From Actinomycetota bacterium (GTDB lineage: Bacteria > Actinomycetota > Acidimicrobiia > IMCC26256 > VFJJ01), in NCBI GenBank assembly GCA_009886115.1, contig VFJJ01000069.1, positions 1-64,000 on the forward strand: a DNA stretch of 64,000 nt, read 5' to 3'. This document shows positions 31,528 to 40,907 of the stretch, one piece after another. How positions within the stretch are numbered: position 1 is the stretch's first letter; every line of letters starts with the position of its first letter. A model generated the notes under the pieces. It was given only the letters and a program-made list of their open reading frames with translations, did not search any database and was not told the DNA's origin. Both the position numbers and the translations under genes were made by a program.

Positions 31528-34206
31528 GTGACCACACAGTTCTCCGTCAACGGGCGTGATGTCGCGGTGCGCGACGACCACCCCCACCTGCTCTCGGCGC
31601 TGCGCGACGAGCTCGACATCACCTCACCGAAGGACGGCTGCTCGCCGACGGGGCAGTGCGGCTGCTGCACGGTGATCATCGACGGCAAGGCCCAGGTCTC
31701 GTGTCAGGTGTCGCTGGCGAAGGTCGCCGGGCGCAGCGTCAGCACGCTCGAGGGCTTCGACACCGACGAACGCACCCGGTTGGCATCGGCCTTCGCCGCG
31801 TGTGGAGCGCTCCAGTGCGGGTTCTGCACCCCGGGGATCCTGGTGCGCACCAAGGCGCTCCTCGACAAGAAGGGCGCCGGGCTCACCCGCGACGACGCCG
31901 CACGCCATCTCGGTGGGCACCTGTGCCGCTGCACCGGGTACGTGAAGATCCTCGACGCCGTCGAGATGCTCGCCGCCTCCCACGACGCACGTCACGACCA
32001 GAGCGACCAGGGCGGCCCCGGCCCCGGTCTCGGGGGCGACACGGTCGACGGGGGCACGGCGCTCGAGCTGCCGAGGGGCATCGGGCAACGGGGCATCCGC
32101 TACGAGGCAGCCGAGCTGGCCCTTGGTGATCGCGACTACGTCGACGACATGCGGGTGCCCGGGATGCTCCATGGAGCGCTGCGCCTCACCGACCATGCCC
32201 GTGCCGACGTCATCGGCATCGACACCGCAGCCGCTCGTGCCGCCGCTGGTGTCGTGGCCGTGTTCAGCGCAGCCGACATCCCCGGCGAGCTGCGCGTGGG
32301 CATCATCCACAAGGACTGGCCGATCATGATCCCCGAGGGCGGCCGTACGTCGTATCTCGGCGACGTGCTGGCGATCGTGGTGGCCGACACCCGAGAACAG
32401 GCCCGGGCCGCGGCGGCGCTGATCTCGGTCGAGTACCGGGTGCTGAGCCCCATCACCGATCCGGTCGCCGCGGTGGCCGAAGGCGCCGAGAGCGCCGTCT
32501 GGGGCCTCGAGGGCAACATGCTGTCGCACTCCGCCTACCAGCGCGGCGACGTCGATGCCGCGCTGGCCGCATCGGCCCACACGGTGCACGAGACCTTCGA
32601 GACGGCCCGGATCGAGCACGCGTTCCTCGAGCCGGAATCGACGCTCGTGGTCCCCGAGATCGGCGCCGATGGCGAGCTTCGCCTGCAGGTGTACTCCGGC
32701 GGTCAGGGCGTGTGGGACGACCGCAACCAGATCGCGTCGGTGCTCGGCATCGACACCGGGCGGGTGACCGTCACCCTGGTGAGCAACGGCGGGGCCTTCG
32801 GCGGCAAGGAGGACATGGCGAACCAGGCCCAGACGGCGCTCGCCGCCTGGCTCCTGCAGCGTCCCGTGAAGTGCACGCTGTCACGTGAGGAATCACTCCT
32901 GATGCACCCCAAGCGTCACCCCATCCAGATGGAGTACTGGGCGGGGTGCGACGCCGACGGGAAGCTCACCGCGCTCAAGGCCCGCATGGTCGGCGACTCC
33001 GGCGCCTACGCCAGCGTGGGCATGAAGGTTCTCGAACGTGCGGCCGGCCACGCCAGCGGCCCCTACGTGGTACCGACGATCGATGTCGACGCCGTGGCGG
33101 CTCGAACCAACAACCCGGTCTGCGGAGCGTTCCGCGGGTTCGGCGCCAACCAGGCCCAGTTCGCCATGGAGGGAGTCATCGACCGCCTCGCCGAGATGGT
33201 GGGGATCTCGGGTTGGGAGATGCGCTGGCGCAATGCGATCGTCCCCGGCGTCGTGTGGGGTCCCGGGCAGATCATGGACGACGGCTGCGCCGGGGTTCGG
33301 GCCTGTCTCGAAGCGGTGCGACCCGCATACGACGCTGCGGTGGCCGCCGGCAAGGCGGTCGGGCTGGGGATCGGGCTCAAGAACTCCGGGCTGGGCAACG
33401 GTTTCAAGGAGCTGGCCCGGGCCGTCGTGCACTTTCGTGAGACGCCCGACGCGAACGGACGCGACGTCGAGGTGCGCCATTGCTGGACCGAGATGGGCCA
33501 GGGGGTGCACACCGTCGCCATGCAGGTCGCCGCCGAGGAGCTGGCGATCGCGCCCGAGCGCATCGAGGTGATCGTCGACACGACCCGCGAGCTCGGGGCC
33601 GGTCAGACCACGGGCTCACGGGGAACCCTCATGGGCGCCGGCTCCGTCGCCGACGCCTGCAAGACCGCCATCGCCGACGGATGCCGGACCGGCGTCGACT
33701 ACGAGGGCGAGTGGCGTGTCGACTGGACCAACGCGCTCTACGAAGGGCTCGAGAACCCGGTGATCCATTCGGCGTTCGGGTATGCCGCGCAGCTCGTCGT
33801 CATCGACCGCGAGACCGGCAAGCTCGAGAAGGTTGTGGCCGTGCACGACGTGGGCCGGGCCATGAACCCCACGCTGTGCGAAGGACAGGTCGAGGGCTCG
33901 GTGCACATGGGGCTCGGCTACGCGTTCACCGAGGAGTTCCCCGCCGACACCGACGGCCGTCCGCTCAACATGACCTTGCGCTCATTGGCGATCATCAGGC
34001 CCAAGGACATGCCGGAGGTCGAGACCATCCTCATCGAGGTACCCCAGCCCCGGGCGCCGTACGGCATCAAGGGGGTGGGCGAGATCGGACTCGTCCCGAC
34101 GGCCGGTGCCTGCGCGGCCGCGTTGCGCGACCTCGACGGGATCTGGCGCACCCGGTTGCCGATGGGCCTTCCCGGCAAGGGCGGCGGCGCTCCATCAGAC
34201 GACTGA
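31528..34206 (+). CDS. fused [2Fe-2S]/molybdopterin XDH-family hydroxylase (XdhD/aldehyde oxidoreductase-like)
   Basis: CSPTGQCGCCTVIIDG, CGFCTPGIL, CRCTGYVKI then GGAFGGKEDMANQAQ, CGAFRGFGANQAQFAMEG, YGIKGVGEIGLVPTAGA; start placed at GTG 31528 because site 3 overlaps the longer ORF start. Confidence 0.92.
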   Translation: MTTQFSVNGRDVAVRDDHPHLLSALRDELDITSPKDGCSPTGQCGCCTVIIDGKAQVSCQVSLAKVAGRSVSTLEGFDTDERTRLASAFAACGALQCGFCTPGILVRTKALLDKKGAGLTRDDAARHLGGHLCRCTGYVKILDAVEMLAASHDARHDQSDQGGPGPGLGGDTVDGGTALELPRGIGQRGIRYEAAELALGDRDYVDDMRVPGMLHGALRLTDHARADVIGIDTAAARAAAGVVAVFSAADIPGELRVGIIHKDWPIMIPEGGRTSYLGDVLAIVVADTREQARAAAALISVEYRVLSPITDPVAAVAEGAESAVWGLEGNMLSHSAYQRGDVDAALAASAHTVHETFETARIEHAFLEPESTLVVPEIGADGELRLQVYSGGQGVWDDRNQIASVLGIDTGRVTVTLVSNGGAFGGKEDMANQAQTALAAWLLQRPVKCTLSREESLLMHPKRHPIQMEYWAGCDADGKLTALKARMVGDSGAYASVGMKVLERAAGHASGPYVVPTIDVDAVAARTNNPVCGAFRGFGANQAQFAMEGVIDRLAEMVGISGWEMRWRNAIVPGVVWGPGQIMDDGCAGVRACLEAVRPAYDAAVAAGKAVGLGIGLKNSGLGNGFKELARAVVHFRETPDANGRDVEVRHCWTEMGQGVHTVAMQVAAEELAIAPERIEVIVDTTRELGAGQTTGSRGTLMGAGSVADACKTAIADGCRTGVDYEGEWRVDWTNALYEGLENPVIHSAFGYAAQLVVIDRETGKLEKVVAVHDVGRAMNPTLCEGQVEGSVHMGLGYAFTEEFPADTDGRPLNMTLRSLAIIRPKDMPEVETILIEVPQPRAPYGIKGVGEIGLVPTAGACAAALRDLDGIWRTRLPMGLPGKGGGAPSDD

Positions 34207-34249
34207 CGACCGACAACCGACAACCGACGACTGACAGCCGACAGGTGAC
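34201..34249. repeat. degenerate 7-bp tandem repeat (RRCYGAC)x7 spanning the XdhD-like stop codon
   Basis: GACTGAC GACCGAC AACCGAC AACCGAC GACTGAC AGCCGAC AGGTGAC. Confidence 0.85.
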
Positions 34250-34304
34250 CGACCAGGCGGCCGGCCAGACCGGCGAGCGACACACGACCACGGAAGGCCA
34301 TCGG

Positions 34305-35384
34305 ATGGGCTCCACGACCCCGGGGATGGTGTGCGGCCACCATCATCTGTACTCGGCCCTGGCTCGGGGGATGCCCGCGCCGCCGATGACCCCGACGAAC
34401 TTTCGCGAGGTTCTCGAACAGGTCTGGTGGCGGCTCGACTGTGCCCTCGACCTCGAGATGATCCGGTGGTCGGCCACCCTCGGCGCCGTCGAGGCGTTGG
34501 CGGCGGGGTGTACGGCGATCGTCGACCACCACGAGTCGCCCCATGCCATCGAAGGCTCGCTGTCGGTGATCGCCGAAGCCTGCGCGGAGGTCGGCGTCCG
34601 GGTGTCGTGCGCGTACGGGGTGACCGACCGGCACGGGCCCGACGGGGCGCGACGGGGCCTCGCCGAGAACGAGCGGTACCTCCGCTCGGGCGGCCGGGGT
34701 CTCGTGGGGGTGCACGCCGCGTTCACCTGCTCCGACGACACGCTCAGGGCCGCAACCGGGCTGGCAGCCGATCTCGGTGTGGGCGTGCACATCCACGTGG
34801 CCGAGGGCATCGACGATCGCGACGCCGGGAAACGCTTGGCGCCCTTGGCTGCGAGCGACTGGCTGCTGGTGCATTGCGTGCATCTCGACGAGCCGCTGCC
34901 GGGGACGATCGCCCACAACCCCCGCTCCAACATGAACAACGCGGTCGGGTACGCGCGGCCCACCCGCTTCGCGGCGCCCCCGTTCGCGGCACCGGGCACG
35001 GGCACGGGCACGGGCACGGGCGGCGGCGGGAACCCGGTCGTGCTCGGTACCGACGGCATCGGCGCCGACATGCTCGACGAGTTCCGTCTGGCCTACGTGA
35101 AGCTGCGCGAGAGCGACATCACCGCGACCCCGCAGACGCCATGGAACTGGCTGGCCAACGGCTGGGACCTCATGCCGGAGGCCCACAGCGACGACACCGT
35201 CACCTGGTCGTACGAGCACGCCGACGATCCCTGGTGCCTGGCCTTCACGACCGGTGTGCACCCGATCGAGGTCACGGTCGCCGGCGAGGCAGTCTGGCGT
35301 GACGGCGCCCCGACCCGGGTCGACATCGTCGAGGTGCGCGCCAAGGCCGCCGAGCAGGCGGCGCGGCTGTTCGCCCGGCTCTGA
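34305..35384 (+). CDS. ssnA: SsnA-like amidohydrolase lacking the usual N-terminal region
   Basis: MVCGHHHLYSALARGMP, NFREVLEQVWWRLDCALD, CTAIVDHHESPHAIEGSLSVI, TDGIGADMLDEFRLAY match the SsnA pattern as I know it. Confidence 0.8.
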   Translation: MGSTTPGMVCGHHHLYSALARGMPAPPMTPTNFREVLEQVWWRLDCALDLEMIRWSATLGAVEALAAGCTAIVDHHESPHAIEGSLSVIAEACAEVGVRVSCAYGVTDRHGPDGARRGLAENERYLRSGGRGLVGVHAAFTCSDDTLRAATGLAADLGVGVHIHVAEGIDDRDAGKRLAPLAASDWLLVHCVHLDEPLPGTIAHNPRSNMNNAVGYARPTRFAAPPFAAPGTGTGTGTGGGGNPVVLGTDGIGADMLDEFRLAYVKLRESDITATPQTPWNWLANGWDLMPEAHSDDTVTWSYEHADDPWCLAFTTGVHPIEVTVAGEAVWRDGAPTRVDIVEVRAKAAEQAARLFARL

Positions 35385-35455
35385 CAGCCTGAAACTTTCC
35401 GCACCCCTCCCCGTCCCGCAGTCGAAACCCACCTCCGACCCAGGAGACACCTCCC

Positions 35456-36475
35456 ATGGCCACCCCGGTCGCCCTGTACCTGCAAGACGCCCATCCCATC
35501 CGAGAGGCCATGGGCTACGCCGCGTACGCGGAGGCCCGGGGCTTCCACGCGGTGTGGCAAGCCGACAGTCGACTGGTGCGGGAGGCGTGCGTGCCCATGG
35601 CGGCGTTCGCGGCGACGACCGAGCGCATCCGCATCGGATCGGGCGTCGTCGACTGCTGGACCCGCAACCCGGCCCGTCTGGCCGCCACGTTCTCGACGCT
35701 CGACGACCTCGCGCCGGGCCGCATCATCCTCGGGATCGGCGCCTGGTGGGACCCGCTCGCGGCGGCCGTCGGCGTGAGCCGGGCCCGCCCGCTCACCGTG
35801 ATGCGCGAGATCGTCACGACCGTGCGGGCCTTGCTGGCCAACGAGACCGTCACGTTCCACGGCGAGTACGTCCACCTCGACGGGGTCGAGCTCGACTACG
35901 TGCACCAGGAGCGCCGACCCAAGGACGTCCCCATCTACGTGGGCGCCACGGGCGACAAGATGATGGAGCTCACCGGAGAGATCGCCGACGGCGTCGTGCT
36001 CAACTATCTCGTCTCGCCGGGCTACAACCGCAAGGCCATGGAGCTGCTGGCGACGGGAGCGGCGCGCGCCGGGCGGACCGTCGACGACATCGACCGGCCG
36101 CAGCTCGTCGTCTGCTCGATGGCCACCGGCGACTCCGATGCCGAGCGGAAGGCGGCGCTCGATGGTTCACGGGAGCTCGTCACCCAGTACCTGGGCCAGC
36201 AGCCCCACATCATGAAGGCCTCTGGCGTTCCCACCGAGCTGCTCGACGAGATCGGCAAGGTCCTCACGTGGCCGGCGACGCACGAGCAGGTGATCGCGGC
36301 GTCGAAGCTCGTCCCCGACGACGTCGTCCAGATGATCACCGCATCGGGGACGGCCGACGAGTGCCGGGCCAAGGTGGCCGAGTACGTGCGCGACGGCTGT
36401 ACCTGTCCGATCCTGTATCCCCTGGGACCCGATGTCGAGGGGATGATCGACGCCTTCGCCGACTGGACGGCGTGA
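35456..36475 (+). CDS. LLM class (F420/flavin-dependent) oxidoreductase
   Basis: [24 protein letters not shown]...[40 protein letters not shown]. Confidence 0.9.
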   Translation: MATPVALYLQDAHPIREAMGYAAYAEARGFHAVWQADSRLVREACVPMAAFAATTERIRIGSGVVDCWTRNPARLAATFSTLDDLAPGRIILGIGAWWDPLAAAVGVSRARPLTVMREIVTTVRALLANETVTFHGEYVHLDGVELDYVHQERRPKDVPIYVGATGDKMMELTGEIADGVVLNYLVSPGYNRKAMELLATGAARAGRTVDDIDRPQLVVCSMATGDSDAERKAALDGSRELVTQYLGQQPHIMKASGVPTELLDEIGKVLTWPATHEQVIAASKLVPDDVVQMITASGTADECRAKVAEYVRDGCTCPILYPLGPDVEGMIDAFADWTA

Positions 36476-36484
36476 GGTTCGGTC

Positions 36485-36886
36485 GTGGCGCATCGCTATC
36501 TCGAGGCCATTGCGGGCCTGGCCTCGGCGCTCGGGGCTCAGGTCGTCACGGTTGACGAGATCCGCGCCGGTGACATTCCCCTCGTATGGGAGGGTCACAC
36601 GATCGGCGGGTTCCGGCCCCCCGATCTTCACGGCGCGCTCGAGCGGTTGATGGGCGACGTCGAGCGCGACTTCGGGATGACGCTGCCGTCGCTCAGCCGG
36701 GAGGACAAGCAGATGGCCGTCAGGATGCTCGAGGAGCGGGGCGCATTCACCCTTCGCCGGTCGGTCGAGGAGGTGGCCGATGCCCTGGGCGTCAGCCGCT
36801 TCACGGTCTACAACTACCTCAACCGCGACGACATCAACCGCGACGACATCAACCGCGACGAGCTCAGCCGAGGGGTGCCGAGGTGA
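36485..36886 (+). CDS. YheO/DauR-like helix-turn-helix transcriptional regulator
   Basis: C-terminal EDKQMAVRMLEERGAFTLRRSVEEVADALGVSRFTVYNYLN is typical of HTH_22; GTG start. Confidence 0.75.
   Translation: MAHRYLEAIAGLASALGAQVVTVDEIRAGDIPLVWEGHTIGGFRPPDLHGALERLMGDVERDFGMTLPSLSREDKQMAVRMLEERGAFTLRRSVEEVADALGVSRFTVYNYLNRDDINRDDINRDELSRGVPR
36821..36865 (+). repeat. 15-bp in-frame tandem repeat x3 (NRDDI) at the C-terminus of the HTH regulator
   Basis: AACCGCGACGACATC twice, then AACCGCGACGAGCTC. Confidence 0.95.
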
Positions 36887-37143
36887 GCGCAGCCACGACA
36901 CCGGCGGAGCTGGTGGCCGAGTTCACCGTCGAGCCCTTCGTCGAGGGCCATCCCGGGCCCCATGTGCTCGCCGCGCTCGAAGCGGCCAGAACCGCCGGGC
37001 TGCACGTCGAGGTCGGGCCGTTCGGAACCGAGGTGCAGGGCGACGCCACCCGTGTGAGTGACGCCATCGCCCAGGTGATAGCCAGTGCCATGGCCCAGGG
37101 AGCGACCCGGGTCTCGATCCAGGTGCAGCGGAGGTCGACGTGA
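36883..37143 (+). CDS. thiamine-binding/MTH1187-YkoF-like small protein
   Basis: VAEFTVEPFVEGHPGPHVLAALEAARTAGLHVEVGPFGTEVQGDATRVSDAIAQVIASAMAQGATRVSIQVQ; GTGA overlap. Confidence 0.7.
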   Translation: MSAATTPAELVAEFTVEPFVEGHPGPHVLAALEAARTAGLHVEVGPFGTEVQGDATRVSDAIAQVIASAMAQGATRVSIQVQRRST

Positions 37144-37505
37144 AGCAGTTCCGGTTCGTGATGGGTTCCGACCGCTATGACGACTGCGCGGCCTTCTACG
37201 GCCAGCTCCTCGAGCTCCCGGTCTTCGACGAATGGGCCGACCCGACCCGGGGCACGATCTGGCAGTTCAGCGACGGGCTCATCGAGGTCGCCGAACCTCC
37301 GGCCGGGGAGCGAGCCGCGGCCGTCACCGGGGTCTTCCTCGCCATCGAGGTCGACGACGCGCAGGTCTGGCACGATCGCCTCACCGGTCGGGGTGCGGTG
37401 ATCTCGAGCCCGCTGACGACCAAGCCGTGGGGTCATCACAGCTTCGGCGTCGTCGACCCCCACGGTCTCGAGCTGGTGCTCTTCGAGGTCGTCGGTCAGC
37501 ACTGA
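37140..37505 (+). CDS. VOC family (glyoxalase-like) protein
   Basis: DDCAAFYGQLLELPVFDEW...GVFLAIEVDDAQVWHDRL...HHSFGVVDPHGLELVLFE. Confidence 0.88.
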   Translation: MKQFRFVMGSDRYDDCAAFYGQLLELPVFDEWADPTRGTIWQFSDGLIEVAEPPAGERAAAVTGVFLAIEVDDAQVWHDRLTGRGAVISSPLTTKPWGHHSFGVVDPHGLELVLFEVVGQH

Positions 37506-37523
37506 CCGGTACGCTCGAAGTCG

Positions 37524-38768
37524 ATGGCCGACACTGCACACCCCGAACTGCGGATCGACGGCGAGCGTCTGCTCGCCCGCATCCAGGCGCTGCACGAGGT
37601 CTCGCCCATCGATGGCGGCGGCAACTGCCGGCTGGCGCTCACCGACGACGACCTGGCCGGACGCGACCTCGTCGTCACGATGATGCGCGACCTGGGGCTC
37701 ACCGTGTCGATCGACGTCGTCGGCAACGTCGTCGCGGTGCGCGCCGGGCACACCCACACGGCGCCGGTCATGTGCGGCTCCCACATCGACACCGTGCGCA
37801 CCGGAGGCCGCTACGACGGCAACTACGGAGTGCTGGCCGGGCTCGAGATCATCGAGACGCTCGACACCGCGGGTGTGATCACCAAGCGCCCCTTGGCCGT
37901 CGGCTTCTTCACCGACGAGGAGGGCGCCCGCTTCGCCCCCGACATGCTGGGCTCACTCGTGTACGTGGGCGGCCTGGCCGTCGAGGAGGCGCTCGACACC
38001 GTGGCCATCGACGGGGCCCGCTTGGGTGACGAGCTGAGCCGCATCGGGTACGCCGGATCGACGCCGTGCCCGGGTGTCGTGCCGCACGCGTTCGTCGAGC
38101 TGCACGTCGAGCAGGGCCCCGTGCTCGAGCTCGAAGGTGTCACGATCGGCGCAGTCGAGTCGGTGCAGGGCATCTCGTGGACCGAGTTGACGATCGTCGG
38201 CCAGTCGAACCACGCCGGCACGACGCCGATGCGTCTCCGACACGACGCCGGATACGCGGCTGCGAGCGTCGCCGTGTTCGTGCGCGGCCTCGCCGGCGAG
38301 CTCGGCGGCAACCAGGTGGCAACGGTCGGTGCGTGCGACCTGCACCCGAACCTCGTGAACGTCGTCGCCGGCCGCGCCGTGCTCACCGTCGACCTGCGCA
38401 ACACCTCCGAGGACGGGCTGCGCGAAGCCGAGCGCCGGCTCTTCGGGTTCCTCGACGAGCTCGCCGTCACCGAGGGCGTCACGATCACCAAGCGGACGTT
38501 GGCCCGGTTCGAGCCGGTGATCTTCGACCCCGGGGTCGTCGACCTCGTCGAGCAGACCGCCCTCGCCCAGGGCCACACCGTGCGGCGGATGCCGTCGGGG
38601 GCCGGCCACGACGCGCAGATGCTGGCCCGGGTGTGCCCGACCGCGATGGTGTTCGTGCCGTCGGCGAAGGGACTTTCGCACAACCCGGCCGAGCACACCG
38701 AGCCGGCCGATCTGGAGGCCGGGGCCAACGTCCTGCTCCACGTCATGCTGGCGCTGGCCGCGGAATGA
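37524..38768 (+). CDS. Zn-dependent hydrolase, N-carbamoyl amino acid/allantoate amidohydrolase family
   Basis: VMCGSHIDTVRTGGRYDGNYGVLAGLE, FTDEEGARF, ELHVEQGPVLE, MPSGAGHDAQMLA. Confidence 0.93.
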   Translation: MADTAHPELRIDGERLLARIQALHEVSPIDGGGNCRLALTDDDLAGRDLVVTMMRDLGLTVSIDVVGNVVAVRAGHTHTAPVMCGSHIDTVRTGGRYDGNYGVLAGLEIIETLDTAGVITKRPLAVGFFTDEEGARFAPDMLGSLVYVGGLAVEEALDTVAIDGARLGDELSRIGYAGSTPCPGVVPHAFVELHVEQGPVLELEGVTIGAVESVQGISWTELTIVGQSNHAGTTPMRLRHDAGYAAASVAVFVRGLAGELGGNQVATVGACDLHPNLVNVVAGRAVLTVDLRNTSEDGLREAERRLFGFLDELAVTEGVTITKRTLARFEPVIFDPGVVDLVEQTALAQGHTVRRMPSGAGHDAQMLARVCPTAMVFVPSAKGLSHNPAEHTEPADLEAGANVLLHVMLALAAE

Positions 38769-38781
38769 TCGAGGTGACGCA

Positions 38782-39717
38782 GTGAACCGTTCCGTCGTGG
38801 TGGGCGCGGCCCAGCTCGGACCGATCGCCCGATCGGAGTCTCGCGCCGACGTCGTCGATCGCCTCATCGCACTCCTGAGCGAGGCCCACCGGGCCGGCTG
38901 CGAGCTCGTGGTGTACCCCGAGCTGGCCCTCACGACGTTCTTCCCCCGTTGGTACACCGAAGACAGCGACGAGATCGACGGCTACTTCGAACGGTCGATG
39001 CCCGGCCCCGAGACGTCGAGGCTCTTCGACGAGGCCGCGCGCCTGGGGATCGGGTTCTGCCTCGGGTATGGCGAGCTCACCCCGACCGGCGAGCACTTCA
39101 ACACCCAGATCCTCGTCGAGCGCGACGGCTCGGTGGTCGGGCGCTATCGCAAGGTGCACCTCCCCGGTCACGAGGAGCACGAGCCCTGGCGGAGGTTCCA
39201 GCATCTCGAGCGCCGTTACTTCGATCCCGGGCCCGACGGATTCGGTGTCTGGAAGGCGTTCGGCGGCGTGGTGGGCATGGCGATCTGCAACGACAGGCGC
39301 TGGCCCGAGACCTACCGGGTGCTCGGGCTCCAGGGCTGCGAGATGGCCCTCATCGGGTACAACACGCCGATCCACTACGCCCCCGACCCGTCGCAGGATT
39401 CCTTGGCGGGCTTCCACAACAACCTGGTGATGGCCGCCGGCGCGTACCAGAACGGGATGTTCGTCGTCGGGGTGGCCAAGGGCGGCGTCGAGGAAGGCGT
39501 CGACGGGCTGTGCCAGTCGCAGATCATCGCCCCGTCGGGGCAGGTGCTGGCCCAGTGCATCACCAACGGCGACGAGCTCGCCGCGGCTCGCTGCGACCTC
39601 GATTGGTGCGCGCGCTACAAGAAGACGCTCTTCGACTTCGACCGCTACCGCAGGCCCGAGATGTACCGGCTCATCGTCGACCAGGTCGGTGTCGTCGTTC
39701 CGCCGCACGCCCGGTGA
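38782..39717 (+). CDS. N-carbamoyl-D-amino acid hydrolase-like nitrilase-superfamily enzyme
   Basis: VYPELALTTFFPRW, YRKVHLPGHEEHEPWRRFQHLERRYFDPG, ICNDRRWPETYRVLGLQGCE, GYNTPIHYAP, closely resembling the D-carbamoylase pattern. Confidence 0.93.
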   Translation: MNRSVVVGAAQLGPIARSESRADVVDRLIALLSEAHRAGCELVVYPELALTTFFPRWYTEDSDEIDGYFERSMPGPETSRLFDEAARLGIGFCLGYGELTPTGEHFNTQILVERDGSVVGRYRKVHLPGHEEHEPWRRFQHLERRYFDPGPDGFGVWKAFGGVVGMAICNDRRWPETYRVLGLQGCEMALIGYNTPIHYAPDPSQDSLAGFHNNLVMAAGAYQNGMFVVGVAKGGVEEGVDGLCQSQIIAPSGQVLAQCITNGDELAAARCDLDWCARYKKTLFDFDRYRRPEMYRLIVDQVGVVVPPHAR

Positions 39718-40907
39718 GCGCACCCTACGTCGTCGCTACTGCCCCGTGGGTGGGCCCCGACGAGCTGCGCGAGCAGGCCCGGAGCGTGCTACCCCAACCC
39801 ATCTTCGACTACGTCGATTCCGGCGCGGATTCCGAGGCGACCGTCGCCGCGAACCGATCGGCGTTCGCCGCGGTACGGCCTCGACCCCGCGTGCTCACCG
39901 ACGTGACCGAGCGGGCGACGACCACCTCAGTGCTGGGACGGGAGGTCGCGCTGCCCGTCCTCCTGGCGCCCACCGGGCAGCACCGGCTCTACCACCCCGA
40001 CGGTGAGATCGGCGTCGCCCGGGCCGCGGCGTCGATCGGGACGGTGGCCGCCATGAGCACCGCGGGCTCGACGGGCATCGTCGACGTGGCGGCGGCCGTG
40101 CCCGAGGCCCGGTTGTGGTTCCAGTTCTACATGCCCGCCGATCGGGGGGCGGCCGAGGTGATGCTGGCGGCGGCCGAGCGAGCCGACGTCGAGGCGCTGT
40201 GTCTCACGGTCGACACGCCGCTGCCGGGCTTTCGCGAGCGAGACGTGCGTAACCGCATGGCCTTCCCACCGGCCGTCGACCCGAGCGATCCGGTGTGGGC
40301 CGACCGTCCGGAGTGGACGGCGGCCTATCTGGCCGGGCCGCCGCCCGCCCAGCCGAACACGGCCCACCTGGCCGCGGTGACGCAGGTGATGAACCCGGCC
40401 CTGTCGTGGGCCGACGTCGAGTGGCTCCGCGCTCGATGGCCGAAGCCCTTGGTGCTGAAAGCGATCACCCGAGGTGACGACGCCCGGCGAGCGGTCGAGA
40501 TCGGCATCGACGCCATCATCGTGTCGAACCACGGGGGCCGTCAGCTCGACACGATGCCCGGCACGCTCGAGTGCCTGCCCGAGGTCGTGGCCGCCGTTCG
40601 AGCCGCCGAGGCCGGCGGGTTCGGCGGGTTCGGCGGGCCGGTCGGCGCCCGGGCCCCGGTCGAGGTGTATCTCGACGGAGGGGTGCGGCGCGGCCTCGAC
40701 GTCGTGAAGGCCGTCGCCCTCGGTGCACGGGCGGTCTTCATCGGCCGTCCCTACGTCTGGGCGCTGGCCGTCGGCGGCAGCGCCGGCGTCGCGACACTGT
40801 TGGCGTCGATGCGCGGCGAAGTCGACCGGAGCCTCGCCCTGCTCGGCTGCGCGACCGTCGACGCGCTCGACGCGTCGTTCTTCAGCGTGCCGGCTGCCTG
40901 GAGCTGA
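39714..40907 (+). CDS. FMN-dependent alpha-hydroxyacid oxidase/dehydrogenase
   Basis: FDYVDSGADSEATVAANR, LAPTGQHRLYHPDGE, IIVSNHGGRQLDTMPGTLE, EVYLDGGVRRGLDVVKAVALGARAVFIGRP. Confidence 0.93.
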   Translation: MSAPYVVATAPWVGPDELREQARSVLPQPIFDYVDSGADSEATVAANRSAFAAVRPRPRVLTDVTERATTTSVLGREVALPVLLAPTGQHRLYHPDGEIGVARAAASIGTVAAMSTAGSTGIVDVAAAVPEARLWFQFYMPADRGAAEVMLAAAERADVEALCLTVDTPLPGFRERDVRNRMAFPPAVDPSDPVWADRPEWTAAYLAGPPPAQPNTAHLAAVTQVMNPALSWADVEWLRARWPKPLVLKAITRGDDARRAVEIGIDAIIVSNHGGRQLDTMPGTLECLPEVVAAVRAAEAGGFGGFGGPVGARAPVEVYLDGGVRRGLDVVKAVALGARAVFIGRPYVWALAVGGSAGVATLLASMRGEVDRSLALLGCATVDALDASFFSVPAAWS

